A DNA stretch of 64,000 nt from Trichormus sp. NMC-1 (GTDB taxonomy: Bacteria > Cyanobacteriota > Cyanobacteriia > Cyanobacteriales > Nostocaceae): the NCBI RefSeq assembly GCF_001858025.1, contig NZ_LZQD01000001.1, forward strand, positions 1,068,737 to 1,132,736, given 5' to 3'. A program made the position numbers and the translations under genes. The notes beneath the pieces were generated by a model. It had not been told where the DNA came from and did no database searches. It was given only the letters and a program-made list of their open reading frames with translations. This document shows positions 1 to 7,678 of this stretch, piece after piece; the stretch's first letter is position 1; each line of letters opens with the position of its first letter.

Positions 1-82
1 TGTTTGCTTCCGCTGCTGATAATTGCTCAAAGCCTTCAACAGTGCTGAGAAATTCTTCAAAAGTATTCTTAATATAAGTCAT
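1..82 (-). CDS. 5' end of a probable type I secretion ABC transporter (partial)
   Basis: Only the first 27 codons lie in the window; the gene starts with ATG at 80-82 (complement) and runs off the left edge. The residues (MTYIKNTFEEFLSTVEGF...) look like the N-terminus of cyanobacterial peptidase-domain ABC exporters of the HetC-like kind, and such genes often follow a parvulin-like isomerase gene, as here (about 46 bp downstream of it on the same strand). The identification rests mainly on context and could be wrong. Confidence 0.4.
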   Translation of the reverse strand, partial: MTYIKNTFEEFLSTVEGFEQLSAAEAN

Positions 83-128
83 GTTTATGAAAATTAATTA
101 ATTTACTATGGTTTATATTCCAGCTAAT

Positions 129-839
129 TCACACCTCTGATGTTTGAATTTGCCAGTTTTGTGCAGCTATTTGTGTTTGCAGCCAAGTTTGAAAACGTTC
201 GTTTAGTAATCGTTGACGGGTTCCTCTATCCATTTGCGCCGGTAATAGCCTTTCTAATCGCACTATTACTATGCGATCTCCTATTTGAGTAGGCGGAAAA
301 ACTTGCTGTGGTTGGCTAACAGATAAAATTTTCACCAGAGATTGATGGAGCGATTGTAATTCTACAGGACCGACTAAACCATCTGTCTGGGCTTCAGGTC
401 CTTCGGCGTATTCCCGCGCTAGTTGAGCAAAGGACTGTTCTCCTTCTTGGATGCGGAAGTAGATTTCTTGGGCGATACCGATATCAGAAGTTGTAATCAG
501 CGAATATATAACTCGATCCAACTGAGGTTTGCGTTGGTAAAAGTAAGAGTCTATATCTTGTCCCCAAGTCGCTTCTTTGAACTTCTCTAGTTTTAATTGG
601 CGAATAGCGAGGATATTCAACTGTTCGGAACTTATTCCCTGTTCTTGTCGCCCTTGATATTGTTGGGCTAACTGTTCACAGGCCAGTTGCTCTTCTTGTG
701 GCGTACACTCAATCTGTGCGATCGCTTGATCAATCACCACCTCTTTGAGCAATAGCGGCATTAACTGATATTTTGCCAATGATTGCAGAACGTCTGAGGC
801 TGTGAGTATGCTATCGCCAAATTGCAGAACTGGATTCAT
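129..839 (-). CDS. Parvulin-like peptidylprolyl isomerase (PpiC/SurA type)
   Basis: A 236-residue protein read from the ATG at 837-839; an in-frame GTG at 861-863 is possible, but related proteins begin near MNPVLQFGD. It has an N-terminal helical SurA-like part (about 1-105) and a parvulin domain (about 105-205) with the family pattern FAQLAREYAEGPEAQTDG-GLVGPVEL. No signal peptide is seen, so it probably acts in the cytoplasm. In cyanobacteria such genes commonly sit beside type I secretion ABC and HlyD genes, where the isomerase may help keep the export substrate competent; that role is inferred. It lies directly upstream of the partial ABC-transporter-like gene at the window edge, probably as one operon. 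Confidence 0.75.
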   Translation of the reverse strand: MNPVLQFGDSILTASDVLQSLAKYQLMPLLLKEVVIDQAIAQIECTPQEEQLACEQLAQQYQGRQEQGISSEQLNILAIRQLKLEKFKEATWGQDIDSYFYQRKPQLDRVIYSLITTSDIGIAQEIYFRIQEGEQSFAQLAREYAEGPEAQTDGLVGPVELQSLHQSLVKILSVSQPQQVFPPTQIGDRIVIVRLERLLPAQMDRGTRQRLLNERFQTWLQTQIAAQNWQIQTSEV

Positions 840-1401
840 ATCACTTGTAAGCAGATTTACCACCGTTATTAGTCGTTGTCAAAAAAATAGTAGAAACAGA
901 TTGCAGCTAGTTTATCTATGGGTTAAGGTTACATATTTATCTATAACTTAGTCCCATTACTTTTTCACTGCGTACTTAGATGTTTGCTAAACATCATGAC
1001 AAAAACCGAATATGCTCTTGTCAAAGTTAATAACAAGGGCATCCGTATTTGCATATTATCGTACCAAACTATCACAATTTTTTGAATTTGCAAGCTTAAA
1101 CTGGCAGTAAATCCACAAAACTTTCAAATCTAGCTGGTAACTTCACGAAATCCATTATCTCCTGACAATACCTTCACCAAATTCTGAAAAGCTTTTCAGA
1201 ATCAGCGCCTGTGGCTAAACTCCAGTAGGATCAGCCGGAGAGGAGGGTAATCCTCTTGCGTGGCTAAAAGCCTTACAGCCAGAGGAGATTGGCTTTTTAC
1301 TAAGCCCCCCACTCTTTTAAAGTGAGGACTTGTGGTGAAGGTTTTGTGTGTATAGCGGCGACTGTAGTTGCCAGGGCTAGTATGAAATTAGACTTCTCCC
1401 A
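840..1401. other. Intergenic region of about 560 bp between the RTX gene and the isomerase operon
   Basis: No convincing gene. The half near 840-1190 is AT-rich and should hold the promoter of the isomerase operon (minus strand). At about 1202-1330 lies a GC-richer, hairpin-prone stretch (AGGAGGGTAATCCTCTT; AAGCCCCCCACTCTTTTAAAGTGAGG) that resembles a decayed IS200/IS605-type end, but it is too degenerate to call. Confidence 0.4.
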
Positions 1402-3336
1402 TTAGGCAATCACAAAGAAGTCACTATTACTGAGAGTAGGTAGTCCAGAGAGTATGGCAATTTGAATCTTATTGCTAACAGTGCCATTACCGTCAGCATC
1501 AAAGAACAAAGCACCGTTGCTAGTGTTGTAAATAAATCTTTGGAATTCATTATTAGCTGCGGTTATCCCTGCACCAAAACGGAAAGCAGAAGGATCAAGA
1601 ACCGCGTTTGGAGTTAAAATATTACCAAACCCACTAGCAGATATCTGAATAACGTCATTACCAACTACAAAGTCTTGAATTCTATCAATACCTTCATTCA
1701 AGGTAGCGTTATTGAAGCGGAAAATATCATTACCCGCACCACCAAAGAGGTTGTCATTACCCAAACCACCAATGAGGGTATCATCACCTGCTAGACCGTA
1801 AAGATAGTCGTTGCCACCATTACCAGTCAGGGTATTATTGCCAGAATTGCCTGTGAGATTGTTATTCAGGACATTACCTGTACCGTTAATATTGCCGATT
1901 CCAGTTAAAGTCAGACGTTCTACGTTGTTGCTTAAAGTGAAGTTGACAGTGGAGTTAACTGTGTCTATGCCCTGATTGAGATTTTCGGTAACTGTGTCAC
2001 CGGCATCGTCAACAAAGTAAATGTCGTTGCCGTTACCACCAATGAGAGCATCAGCACCTTCACCACCAAAAAGGTTGTCATTACCATCACCACCAATGAG
2101 GGTATCATTACCTGCTAAACCGTAAAGAGAATCGTTACCACCACGACCATCAAGGATATTATTGCCTTCATTACCTGTGATATTGTTATTCAGGGCGTTA
2201 CCTGTACCGTTGATATTGTTGGTTCCACTTAAAGTCAGACGTTCTACGTTGGCGGGCAAGGTGTAGCTGACTGAGGCTCTAACTGTATCTGTGCCACCAT
2301 TCAAAGCTTCATTAATGTTGTCACCTATACTATCAACGATGTAAGTGTTATTGCCACTATTCCCCACAAAAGCATCTCCGGTCGTTGTATTCAACAGCAC
2401 CGAAATAGTGTCGTCGAGTTCGTTACCTACGACTAGATCAAGTTTGCCATCATCGTTAAAGTCTGCTACAGCTACAGCGCGAGAACCATCTGCCGCAGCA
2501 TAGTTAGTCGCAGCGCCAAAACTTCCTGTGCCATCGCCTAATAGTAATGAAATATTATCATCATCACTGTTTGCTACTAATAAGTCGAGAAATCCATCAC
2601 CATCGATGTCAGCTATGGCTACTGACCGAGGTTGTGCGCCTACGTTGAATCCACCGGGAGTCTTAGAAAAGTCAAAGGAAGTTGGTTGACCAAGGTTATC
2701 TGGGTTACGTCCTAATCCCACGAAAACTTTGCTTAGACCAGACTTGACCTGTGCTATGTCTACAATGCCATCATCGTCGAAGTCAGCAAGAGCGAGCGCA
2801 TGGGTAGTATTACCAATAGTATAATCAAAAACAGTTGAAAAGTTGGATACACCATCGCCCAAGAAGATTGAGACATTATTGCTGAAAATTGTACCCGCTG
2901 CCAGGTCTAAAATGCCATCGTTGTTGTAGTCTCCTAATGCGATCGCATTCAGTCCACTCAGTCCAGAAACATCATAGTTGGGATAGTTGGGATTTGTGCT
3001 GAAAGTACCTGTACCATCACCCAATAATATGGAGACATCACTGTTAGCAACAAGAAGATTTGACAAGTTTACGTTTGCTGATGCTAAGTCTAGGTTGCCA
3101 TCACCGTTCAAGTCTAATACAGCTATGGAAATCGGATTCCATGTAGACCCTACATTATAGCTACCGGCTGAGTTGAAACCACCTGCACCATTACCCAATA
3201 AGATGGAGACAGTTTTATCATCAGCGTTTGCTACTGCTACATCGAGGTTGCCGTCTTTGTTAAAATCTGCTATCGCTACAGAATAGGGGCGATCGCCGGC
3301 AGACAAGTTGTTGGGTGCGCTAAATGATATTGTCAT
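1402..3336 (-). CDS. Secreted FG-GAP/VCBS and RTX calcium-binding repeat protein
   Basis: A 644-residue protein. The start chosen is the ATG at 3334-3336, preceded by AAGGAAC about 6 bp upstream; a longer frame to 3414 lacks such a site. Residues 1 to about 340 hold six or more FG-GAP/VCBS repeats (VAIADFNKDGNLDVAVAN type), which form beta-propeller blades. A region to about 570 carries RTX nonapeptides (GGNGNDxLxGGxGND) in two blocks separated by near-identical sections with VERLTLxGxxNINGTGN. The C-terminal ~75 residues (DRIQDFVVGNDVIQIS, ...ALFFDADGNG) are the usual end of such proteins. RTX proteins leave the cell uncleaved by type I secretion with a C-terminal signal, and bind calcium outside. 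The exporter start at the window edge makes a cargo relation plausible but unproven. Confidence 0.85.
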   Translation of the reverse strand: MTISFSAPNNLSAGDRPYSVAIADFNKDGNLDVAVANADDKTVSILLGNGAGGFNSAGSYNVGSTWNPISIAVLDLNGDGNLDLASANVNLSNLLVANSDVSILLGDGTGTFSTNPNYPNYDVSGLSGLNAIALGDYNNDGILDLAAGTIFSNNVSIFLGDGVSNFSTVFDYTIGNTTHALALADFDDDGIVDIAQVKSGLSKVFVGLGRNPDNLGQPTSFDFSKTPGGFNVGAQPRSVAIADIDGDGFLDLLVANSDDDNISLLLGDGTGSFGAATNYAAADGSRAVAVADFNDDGKLDLVVGNELDDTISVLLNTTTGDAFVGNSGNNTYIVDSIGDNINEALNGGTDTVRASVSYTLPANVERLTLSGTNNINGTGNALNNNITGNEGNNILDGRGGNDSLYGLAGNDTLIGGDGNDNLFGGEGADALIGGNGNDIYFVDDAGDTVTENLNQGIDTVNSTVNFTLSNNVERLTLTGIGNINGTGNVLNNNLTGNSGNNTLTGNGGNDYLYGLAGDDTLIGGLGNDNLFGGAGNDIFRFNNATLNEGIDRIQDFVVGNDVIQISASGFGNILTPNAVLDPSAFRFGAGITAANNEFQRFIYNTSNGALFFDADGNGTVSNKIQIAILSGLPTLSNSDFFVIA

Positions 3337-3664
3337 TTCTTTGTTCCTTGTTAAAAATTCAACACTGTATTGATTTAAACTGAAAACTGCAAAATCTGTC
3401 TGGATGACGGTCACTTATAAATTAATATTCTTACTTCTGGCTCTTGACAAATCCTGCCTTTGCTTAACTTCCCATCGATTACTGTAGGATGAAAACTTTT
3501 AATAGTCGAGAGATAACATGATATTTTTACTAAAAATTTATACTAGTTAGTCTTTAAGGCTAATACAAGGCAAAAGCTTCTTTATAGATACATATAAAGA
3601 AGCTAAAACTGTATTTATTAATAATTATTTCACCGGCAACAAACTAATTAAGATACAGCATACA

Positions 3665-4432
3665 TCAGCGGAATAACCGAGGATTGAGGATAGTACGGTT
3701 CCGTGGTGGAGACTGACGACCGATAGATACTCCATTGCGGAGATTTTTGGCTGTACCACCATCTTTGGGATCTAGAAAAGGTTTCAAATTAATGCCACGT
3801 CTGGAGGAATTTACCCGGTTGTTACCACCTAGAAGGGTGCGACCTAAGTTGAATAATTCGTTTGTGCCTCCCCTACTGCGATTAGCATAAGTATTCACAG
3901 CTACGGTTTGTTGTCCGTTGTCAGCAGTAGCTAAATTATTGAAAACACTGCTGCGAATAGCGTAGGGGTCTTTATTGCGGGGGACGGTGAGCAGAATTCG
4001 ACAAGCGGAGTTAGCTTCAGTGGTGACACAGATAATGTTTTCGTTATTTTCTCTGGCTATATCCAGTTCTTGTAAGCCATCGGGGCGATATAATTCTAAG
4101 CGAGATGCGATCGCTTCACAACGTTTTTGGGGAGTCCAACCACCACCGAGAGAAGCAGGTGCAGCCCAAGCAAAAAATTGCCCTGGTTGACTTTCTGGCT
4201 GATACATGACAGTATATCTACCATTGTAGGATTGGCAGCTAAATCTTGCTCCACTGTTAGATGTGGTATCAATGGGCGTACCTCCTGTAGATGTATCAAC
4301 TGGTGTTGATGAGCCTGATGGTACTGTTGGCACAACAACACTGTCAGTTTGGGCAAAGGCTACAGAATTACCAAGAAGCAAGGATAAGCTCAAACTACTC
4401 AAAAATAAAACTTGGCGTGATGGCACTAACAT
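3665..4432 (-). CDS. COP23-domain exported protein
   Basis: A 255-residue protein with a clear signal peptide (hydrophobic LFLSSLSLSLLLG, cleavage after SVAFA near residue 27), a short Ser/Thr/Pro linker, then a domain from about 60 to 185 (FSCQSYNGRYTVMYQPES, QRC-type Cys, NIICVTTEANSACRILLTV) matching COP23, a cyanobacterial family named for a circadian-oscillating membrane protein of Cyanothece. Conserved Cys residues suggest disulphides. The last ~60 residues are basic and Asn/Arg-rich. Location is probably periplasm or outer side of a membrane. Function of the family is unknown. It is transcribed alone. Confidence 0.75.
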   Translation of the reverse strand: MLVPSRQVLFLSSLSLSLLLGNSVAFAQTDSVVVPTVPSGSSTPVDTSTGGTPIDTTSNSGARFSCQSYNGRYTVMYQPESQPGQFFAWAAPASLGGGWTPQKRCEAIASRLELYRPDGLQELDIARENNENIICVTTEANSACRILLTVPRNKDPYAIRSSVFNNLATADNGQQTVAVNTYANRSRGGTNELFNLGRTLLGGNNRVNSSRRGINLKPFLDPKDGGTAKNLRNGVSIGRQSPPRNRTILNPRLFR

Positions 4433-4878
4433 AATACAACCTCTAAAATCTCTTCATACCTCCAGTGACGGAAAATTTTAGAATTGGTTCATTTTAAAAG
4501 TGTATTTTTTTCTTCTGGTTGAGAACTTACGCAGGAGTTACGGAATAGCTAACCGCAGATAAGGCAGAATAAAGAGAGGAATCAGAAGAAAGGAAGAGTT
4601 TTTGCATAAGTCCTATTTTAATTTTTAATTCTCCAGAAAGCGGTACTAAGTAGGTGGACGGGGAAAAACAGAAATATGTAACGAAAAGTAAAATTGGCTC
4701 AAAACCTCTTCCCTGTTCCCTTTTCCCTGTTCCCTTGTCATAACGACAATTTTTAACGCCAACCTGACTTGAAAATAAGACCCCACCCCTAACCCCTCCC
4801 CGCTGTTTCGTGGAGGGGAATAATAAGTTTTTTTTCATGTGTTCTGGTGTACACAGTTCATGATGGCTACTTAGTGCC
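4433..4878. other. Intergenic region with dispersed repeats
   Basis: A 123-codon open frame over this region is made from repeat sequence and is not a gene. From 4710 to 4740 there are CCCTGTTCCC-type tandem motifs, and at 4779-4826 a C-rich element with the hairpin CCCCTCCCCGC...GTGGAGGGG, a form also met near 47.0 and 52.7 kb. The part near 4433-4500 should carry the COP23 promoter. Confidence 0.5.
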
Positions 4879-5925
4879 TTAACCCTGCATGACTGCATCT
4901 AACAACATACCACCACCAAAACGCACCGGATCTGTACAAGGTAGACTGGTTTCGGCTATAGTTTGAGCGATCGCATTCTTTGCCCCAGATTCATCCAAAT
5001 ATCTAGTATTCAAAGCTATCCCCACTACAGGAACTTTAGCAAAAGCACCTCCCCCACTAGCCACCATTTCATACATCCGAATTACTTCTGGTAAAGGTGG
5101 AATGGGGACATGAGGATTATTGCGGTTATGAGTTTGTCCAGCTTGATGAACTAGTATTAAATGGGTTGGTTGAGAACCACGAATTAGAGGTAAAGTGGCT
5201 GTTGAACCAGGATGTAACAGAGAACCTTGTCCTTCAATTTGCAGAATATCGTAGTGTTTACCAAAACGCATTACCAACTGTTCTACAGCACCAGCTGCAA
5301 AGTCTACGCGGACAGCATCCAAAGCCACACCATCACCTTCTAACATTAACCCAGTTTGACCGGTTGCCAAAAACTTAGAACGCCAACCTCGCAATTTTGC
5401 AGCCCAATGCAATTCTAAACTAGTGGACATTTTGCCAATAGCCATATCTGTACCCACCGTCAATACCCGACGACAGGGAAGAGTCCGTGCTAACCCCGAA
5501 GCGACATCTAAATTAGCAGGTTCTTTTCGTACATCCCAAATTATTTGTCCTGGTTTTAGGAGATCATTTAAATCCGGGATATTAGCTAGAGGTGTGTGTA
5601 AACCATTCACCAAAGACATTCCTGCTTTTAGAGCATCTTTAATGTCAGGCCAGTAATGATCTGGGACTAAACCACCTTTGGGAGCGATTCCAATTACCAG
5701 CACTTCCGGCTGATACTGTAACGCTGCGGTTAATGATGCCACAATTGGCACATCACGCTTGATACCTGTTAATTCTGGTAAAAATTTACCAACAGATTCC
5801 CGATCTATGACTGCGACAACTGGGGCTTCACTGTAGCGTAAAATTGATAACCCCGTTTTACCATTAGCCCCACTCAGTCCTTCATGTAATAAAATTGCTG
5901 TTTTTTGATTAAGCGGCAAACGCAC
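4879..5925 (-). CDS. DUF1611 / DgcN-like protein (possible D-glutamate N-acetyltransferase)
   Basis: A 348-residue protein of the DUF1611 family: an N-terminal Rossmann-like domain (about 1-150, AVIDRESVGKFLPELTG, VLVIGIAPKGG) and a C-terminal P-loop-like domain (VLTVGTDMAIGKMSTSLEL, FLATGQTGLMLEG, QIEGQGSLLHPG). In marine bacteria a DUF1611 protein (DgcN) acetylates D-glutamate and works with an enolase-superfamily racemase (DgcA). Here the gene follows, and overlaps by 17 bp, an enolase-superfamily epimerase gene, the same pairing. The two are thus translationally coupled and probably serve recycling of D-glutamate or cell-wall peptides. The exact substrate is inference. Confidence 0.7.
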   Translation of the reverse strand: MRLPLNQKTAILLHEGLSGANGKTGLSILRYSEAPVVAVIDRESVGKFLPELTGIKRDVPIVASLTAALQYQPEVLVIGIAPKGGLVPDHYWPDIKDALKAGMSLVNGLHTPLANIPDLNDLLKPGQIIWDVRKEPANLDVASGLARTLPCRRVLTVGTDMAIGKMSTSLELHWAAKLRGWRSKFLATGQTGLMLEGDGVALDAVRVDFAAGAVEQLVMRFGKHYDILQIEGQGSLLHPGSTATLPLIRGSQPTHLILVHQAGQTHNRNNPHVPIPPLPEVIRMYEMVASGGGAFAKVPVVGIALNTRYLDESGAKNAIAQTIAETSLPCTDPVRFGGGMLLDAVMQG

Positions 5926-6961
5926 TGTATTGTACCCCCAAACCAGGTAAATCGTTCGGCAAAATTCGCCCTTCTTTAACTAATGCACCCGTAAATGGGT
6001 CATCAATTAAGTTAAGGTGACTATCTAAATCTAAATAATCAGCTAGGGGTGCAAGCTGTGATGCTGCTGTATTTGCCAGAGTACTATCAGAATAACAGCC
6101 AAACATCACTTTTAAATCATGCGCCTTTGCTGTATGTACCATTCGCATGGCTTCACTCAATCCCCCGGATTTCATCAATTTGATATTAATTCCATCTACA
6201 TAATTGGCTAATTCGGGAATATCTGCGCTAGTAAAGCAACTTTCATCGACAAAGATTGGTAAAGGTGAATGCTCCTTGAGAGTGGCTAAATGTGTTTCCT
6301 GTCCGCGTGGTAATGGCTGTTCTATATATTTTATACCCAAATCAGCTAACCAAAGAGACATTGCGATCGCATCTGCTAAACTCCAACCACCGTTAGCATC
6401 TACAAATAACTCTTTTCCGGCAATTTCTTCACGCACAGCTAATAGCATTTGTCTATCGGCATTTATCCCTTCGATTGAACCTAACTTCACTTTGAACAAA
6501 CTCACATCCATAAATTGTAACCAGTCTCGCGCTCTAGCCGCTGCACCTGCTGGGGAATTAATGCCAATTGTTACCGAAGTTGGGACTATAGCATCTCGAT
6601 TTAACCCCCAGATTTGCCACAGAGGTAAGTTTATACTCTTACCCATCCAATCATACAGCGCCATATCCAAAGCCGCCCTCACAGCCGAAGGAACCCGCTG
6701 TTGAGTTAATAATTCTTCAATTTCCTGCCTTTGCCAAGGGTGGAATTTTTGCAATACTGGTGTTATTTGCAGCAAACTTTGTTGGATCGTATCAGTAGAT
6801 TGCCGATGATTACCCACACCAAAGGGTGATGCTTCTCCCCAACCTGCAATTCCATCTTCGGAAATTTGCACCCATATATTTGTCGTTTGTACCGTTGTTC
6901 CTCGACTAATTGTTAAGGGAAACCGCTTGTTAACAGTAAATATTTTGACATTAATTTGCAT
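5909..6961 (-). CDS. Dipeptide epimerase / DgcA-like enzyme of the enolase superfamily
   Basis: A 350-residue muconate-lactonizing-enzyme-type protein. Motifs: the KxK catalytic pair in LFKVKLG (about residue 155), metal ligands in FVDANGGW, YIEQPLPR and IFVDESC, and a second acid/base lysine in INIKLMKSGG (about 262). This set is typical of L-Ala-D/L-Glu epimerases, which rework murein peptides, and of DgcA, which racemises N-acetyl-glutamate. The N-terminal capping domain (1-125) is complete. It precedes the DUF1611 gene in a two-gene operon with a 17-bp overlap. The enzyme class is secure; whether dipeptide or N-acetyl-glutamate is the substrate is not decidable by eye. Confidence 0.8.
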   Translation of the reverse strand: MQINVKIFTVNKRFPLTISRGTTVQTTNIWVQISEDGIAGWGEASPFGVGNHRQSTDTIQQSLLQITPVLQKFHPWQRQEIEELLTQQRVPSAVRAALDMALYDWMGKSINLPLWQIWGLNRDAIVPTSVTIGINSPAGAAARARDWLQFMDVSLFKVKLGSIEGINADRQMLLAVREEIAGKELFVDANGGWSLADAIAMSLWLADLGIKYIEQPLPRGQETHLATLKEHSPLPIFVDESCFTSADIPELANYVDGINIKLMKSGGLSEAMRMVHTAKAHDLKVMFGCYSDSTLANTAASQLAPLADYLDLDSHLNLIDDPFTGALVKEGRILPNDLPGLGVQYSAFAA

Positions 6962-7169
6962 AAATATACTATTTTATTCGAGTTAGGGCAAGAAAACAGT
7001 TTAGTTTCTGATTGTAGATTATTTAGGGTGTCTGTTATACTTTTTTACATTTTATTATCCAATTTTTTATACAACTATTGATAATTTTCTATTTTTGCTA
7101 GAGTGAGAAGTGTCAGCAGTGCTGATATGAATAACAGTTCTTGCTCTGTTGTCTTTAGTTAGGAAAGTT

Positions 7170-7256
7170 ATGTTGAAGAGCGTAAAAATAGAGAATTTTC
7201 GAGGTTTCAAATCTTTTGAGCTTCAGCAGCTTGGTAGAATTAATCTGCTTGTATAG
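7170..7256 (+). pseudogene. N-terminal remnant of an AAA-family ATPase
   Basis: A 28-codon frame beginning with ATG after AGGAAAG reads MLKSVKIENFRGFKSFELQQ, then LGRINLLV and a stop. This is the standard opening of OLD/AAA_15/AAA_21-type ATPases, where the next residues would be the Walker A loop (VGxNxxGKT). The frame ends exactly there, so only the 5' end survives. It is followed within 160 bp by the C-terminal remnant of a DUF3226-like partner. Confidence 0.75.
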
Positions 7257-7282
7257 TTCAAACGGTTGGAAACTTTACTTTT

Positions 7283-7324
7283 AAACGCAGAGGTTCGCTG
7301 AGGTAAACGCAAAGTGACGCAGAG
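7283..7324. repeat. Dispersed CGCAGAGG/CGCAAAG-type repeat
   Basis: The stretch AAACGCAGAGGTTCGCTGAGG followed by AAACGCAAAGTGACGCAGAG belongs to a repeat family with relatives near 10271, 10781, 11205, 19119, 32881, 40395 and 41576. It sits between the two broken ends of the ATPase/DUF3226 locus, so it may mark the deletion junction. Confidence 0.6.
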
Positions 7325-7408
7325 TTTTGATTGGAGTTTTCACTTTGAATTTTGTTATCCTCATAAAGTCGAGATATTAACCGTTTTTAGTATAGGTGAA
7401 AATAATAG

Positions 7409-7589
7409 CGGGATATAAATCCACATATTGATAAAGCTTTCATTGACTCTTGGTTAGCATGGCAAAATGAACCAGGAAAACAAATACATCAAGCTATCAA
7501 GTACAATATTTTAAATCCACATTTTAAATCCACAAACTCCCAAAGTACAAGGATTTATAAATTGGTTTAAGAATTTATACGACTTATAA
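7409..7589 (+). pseudogene. C-terminal remnant of a DUF3226-like (TOPRIM-fold) protein, frameshifted
   Basis: The frame from 7412 reads DINPHIDKAFIDSWLAWQ, NEPGKQIHQAIKYNILNP, then shifts. Removing one copy of a 13-bp tandem duplication (TTTTAAATCCACA at 7509-7521 and 7522-7534) restores QTPKVQGFINWFKNLYDL and a stop at 7587-7589. The pattern FxxWLAWQxxPGxxxxxAIxxxxL...FxxWxxxL is that of the DUF3226 C-terminus, a family often encoded after AAA ATPases. With the ATPase start upstream, it shows a two-gene locus whose middle was lost. Confidence 0.7.
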
Positions 7590-7678
7590 TTTTGTAATAT
7601 TTTGAATAAGCAAACCCCACCATATTCATAAAAACTTAGATACAATCAATAAACTGATATAACCTCGACTTAACCAAA

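Noticed and set aside
1202-1330. Structured GC-rich stretch, possible IS200/IS605 end
   Set aside because: Only loose similarity to known ends (AAGCCCCCCACTC...GTGAGG); no transposase remnant or matching left end, so not called as a mobile element.
4527-4898. 123-codon minus-strand open frame
   Set aside because: Its sequence is made of dispersed repeats (CCCTGTTCCC, C-rich hairpin) and has no domain or good start.
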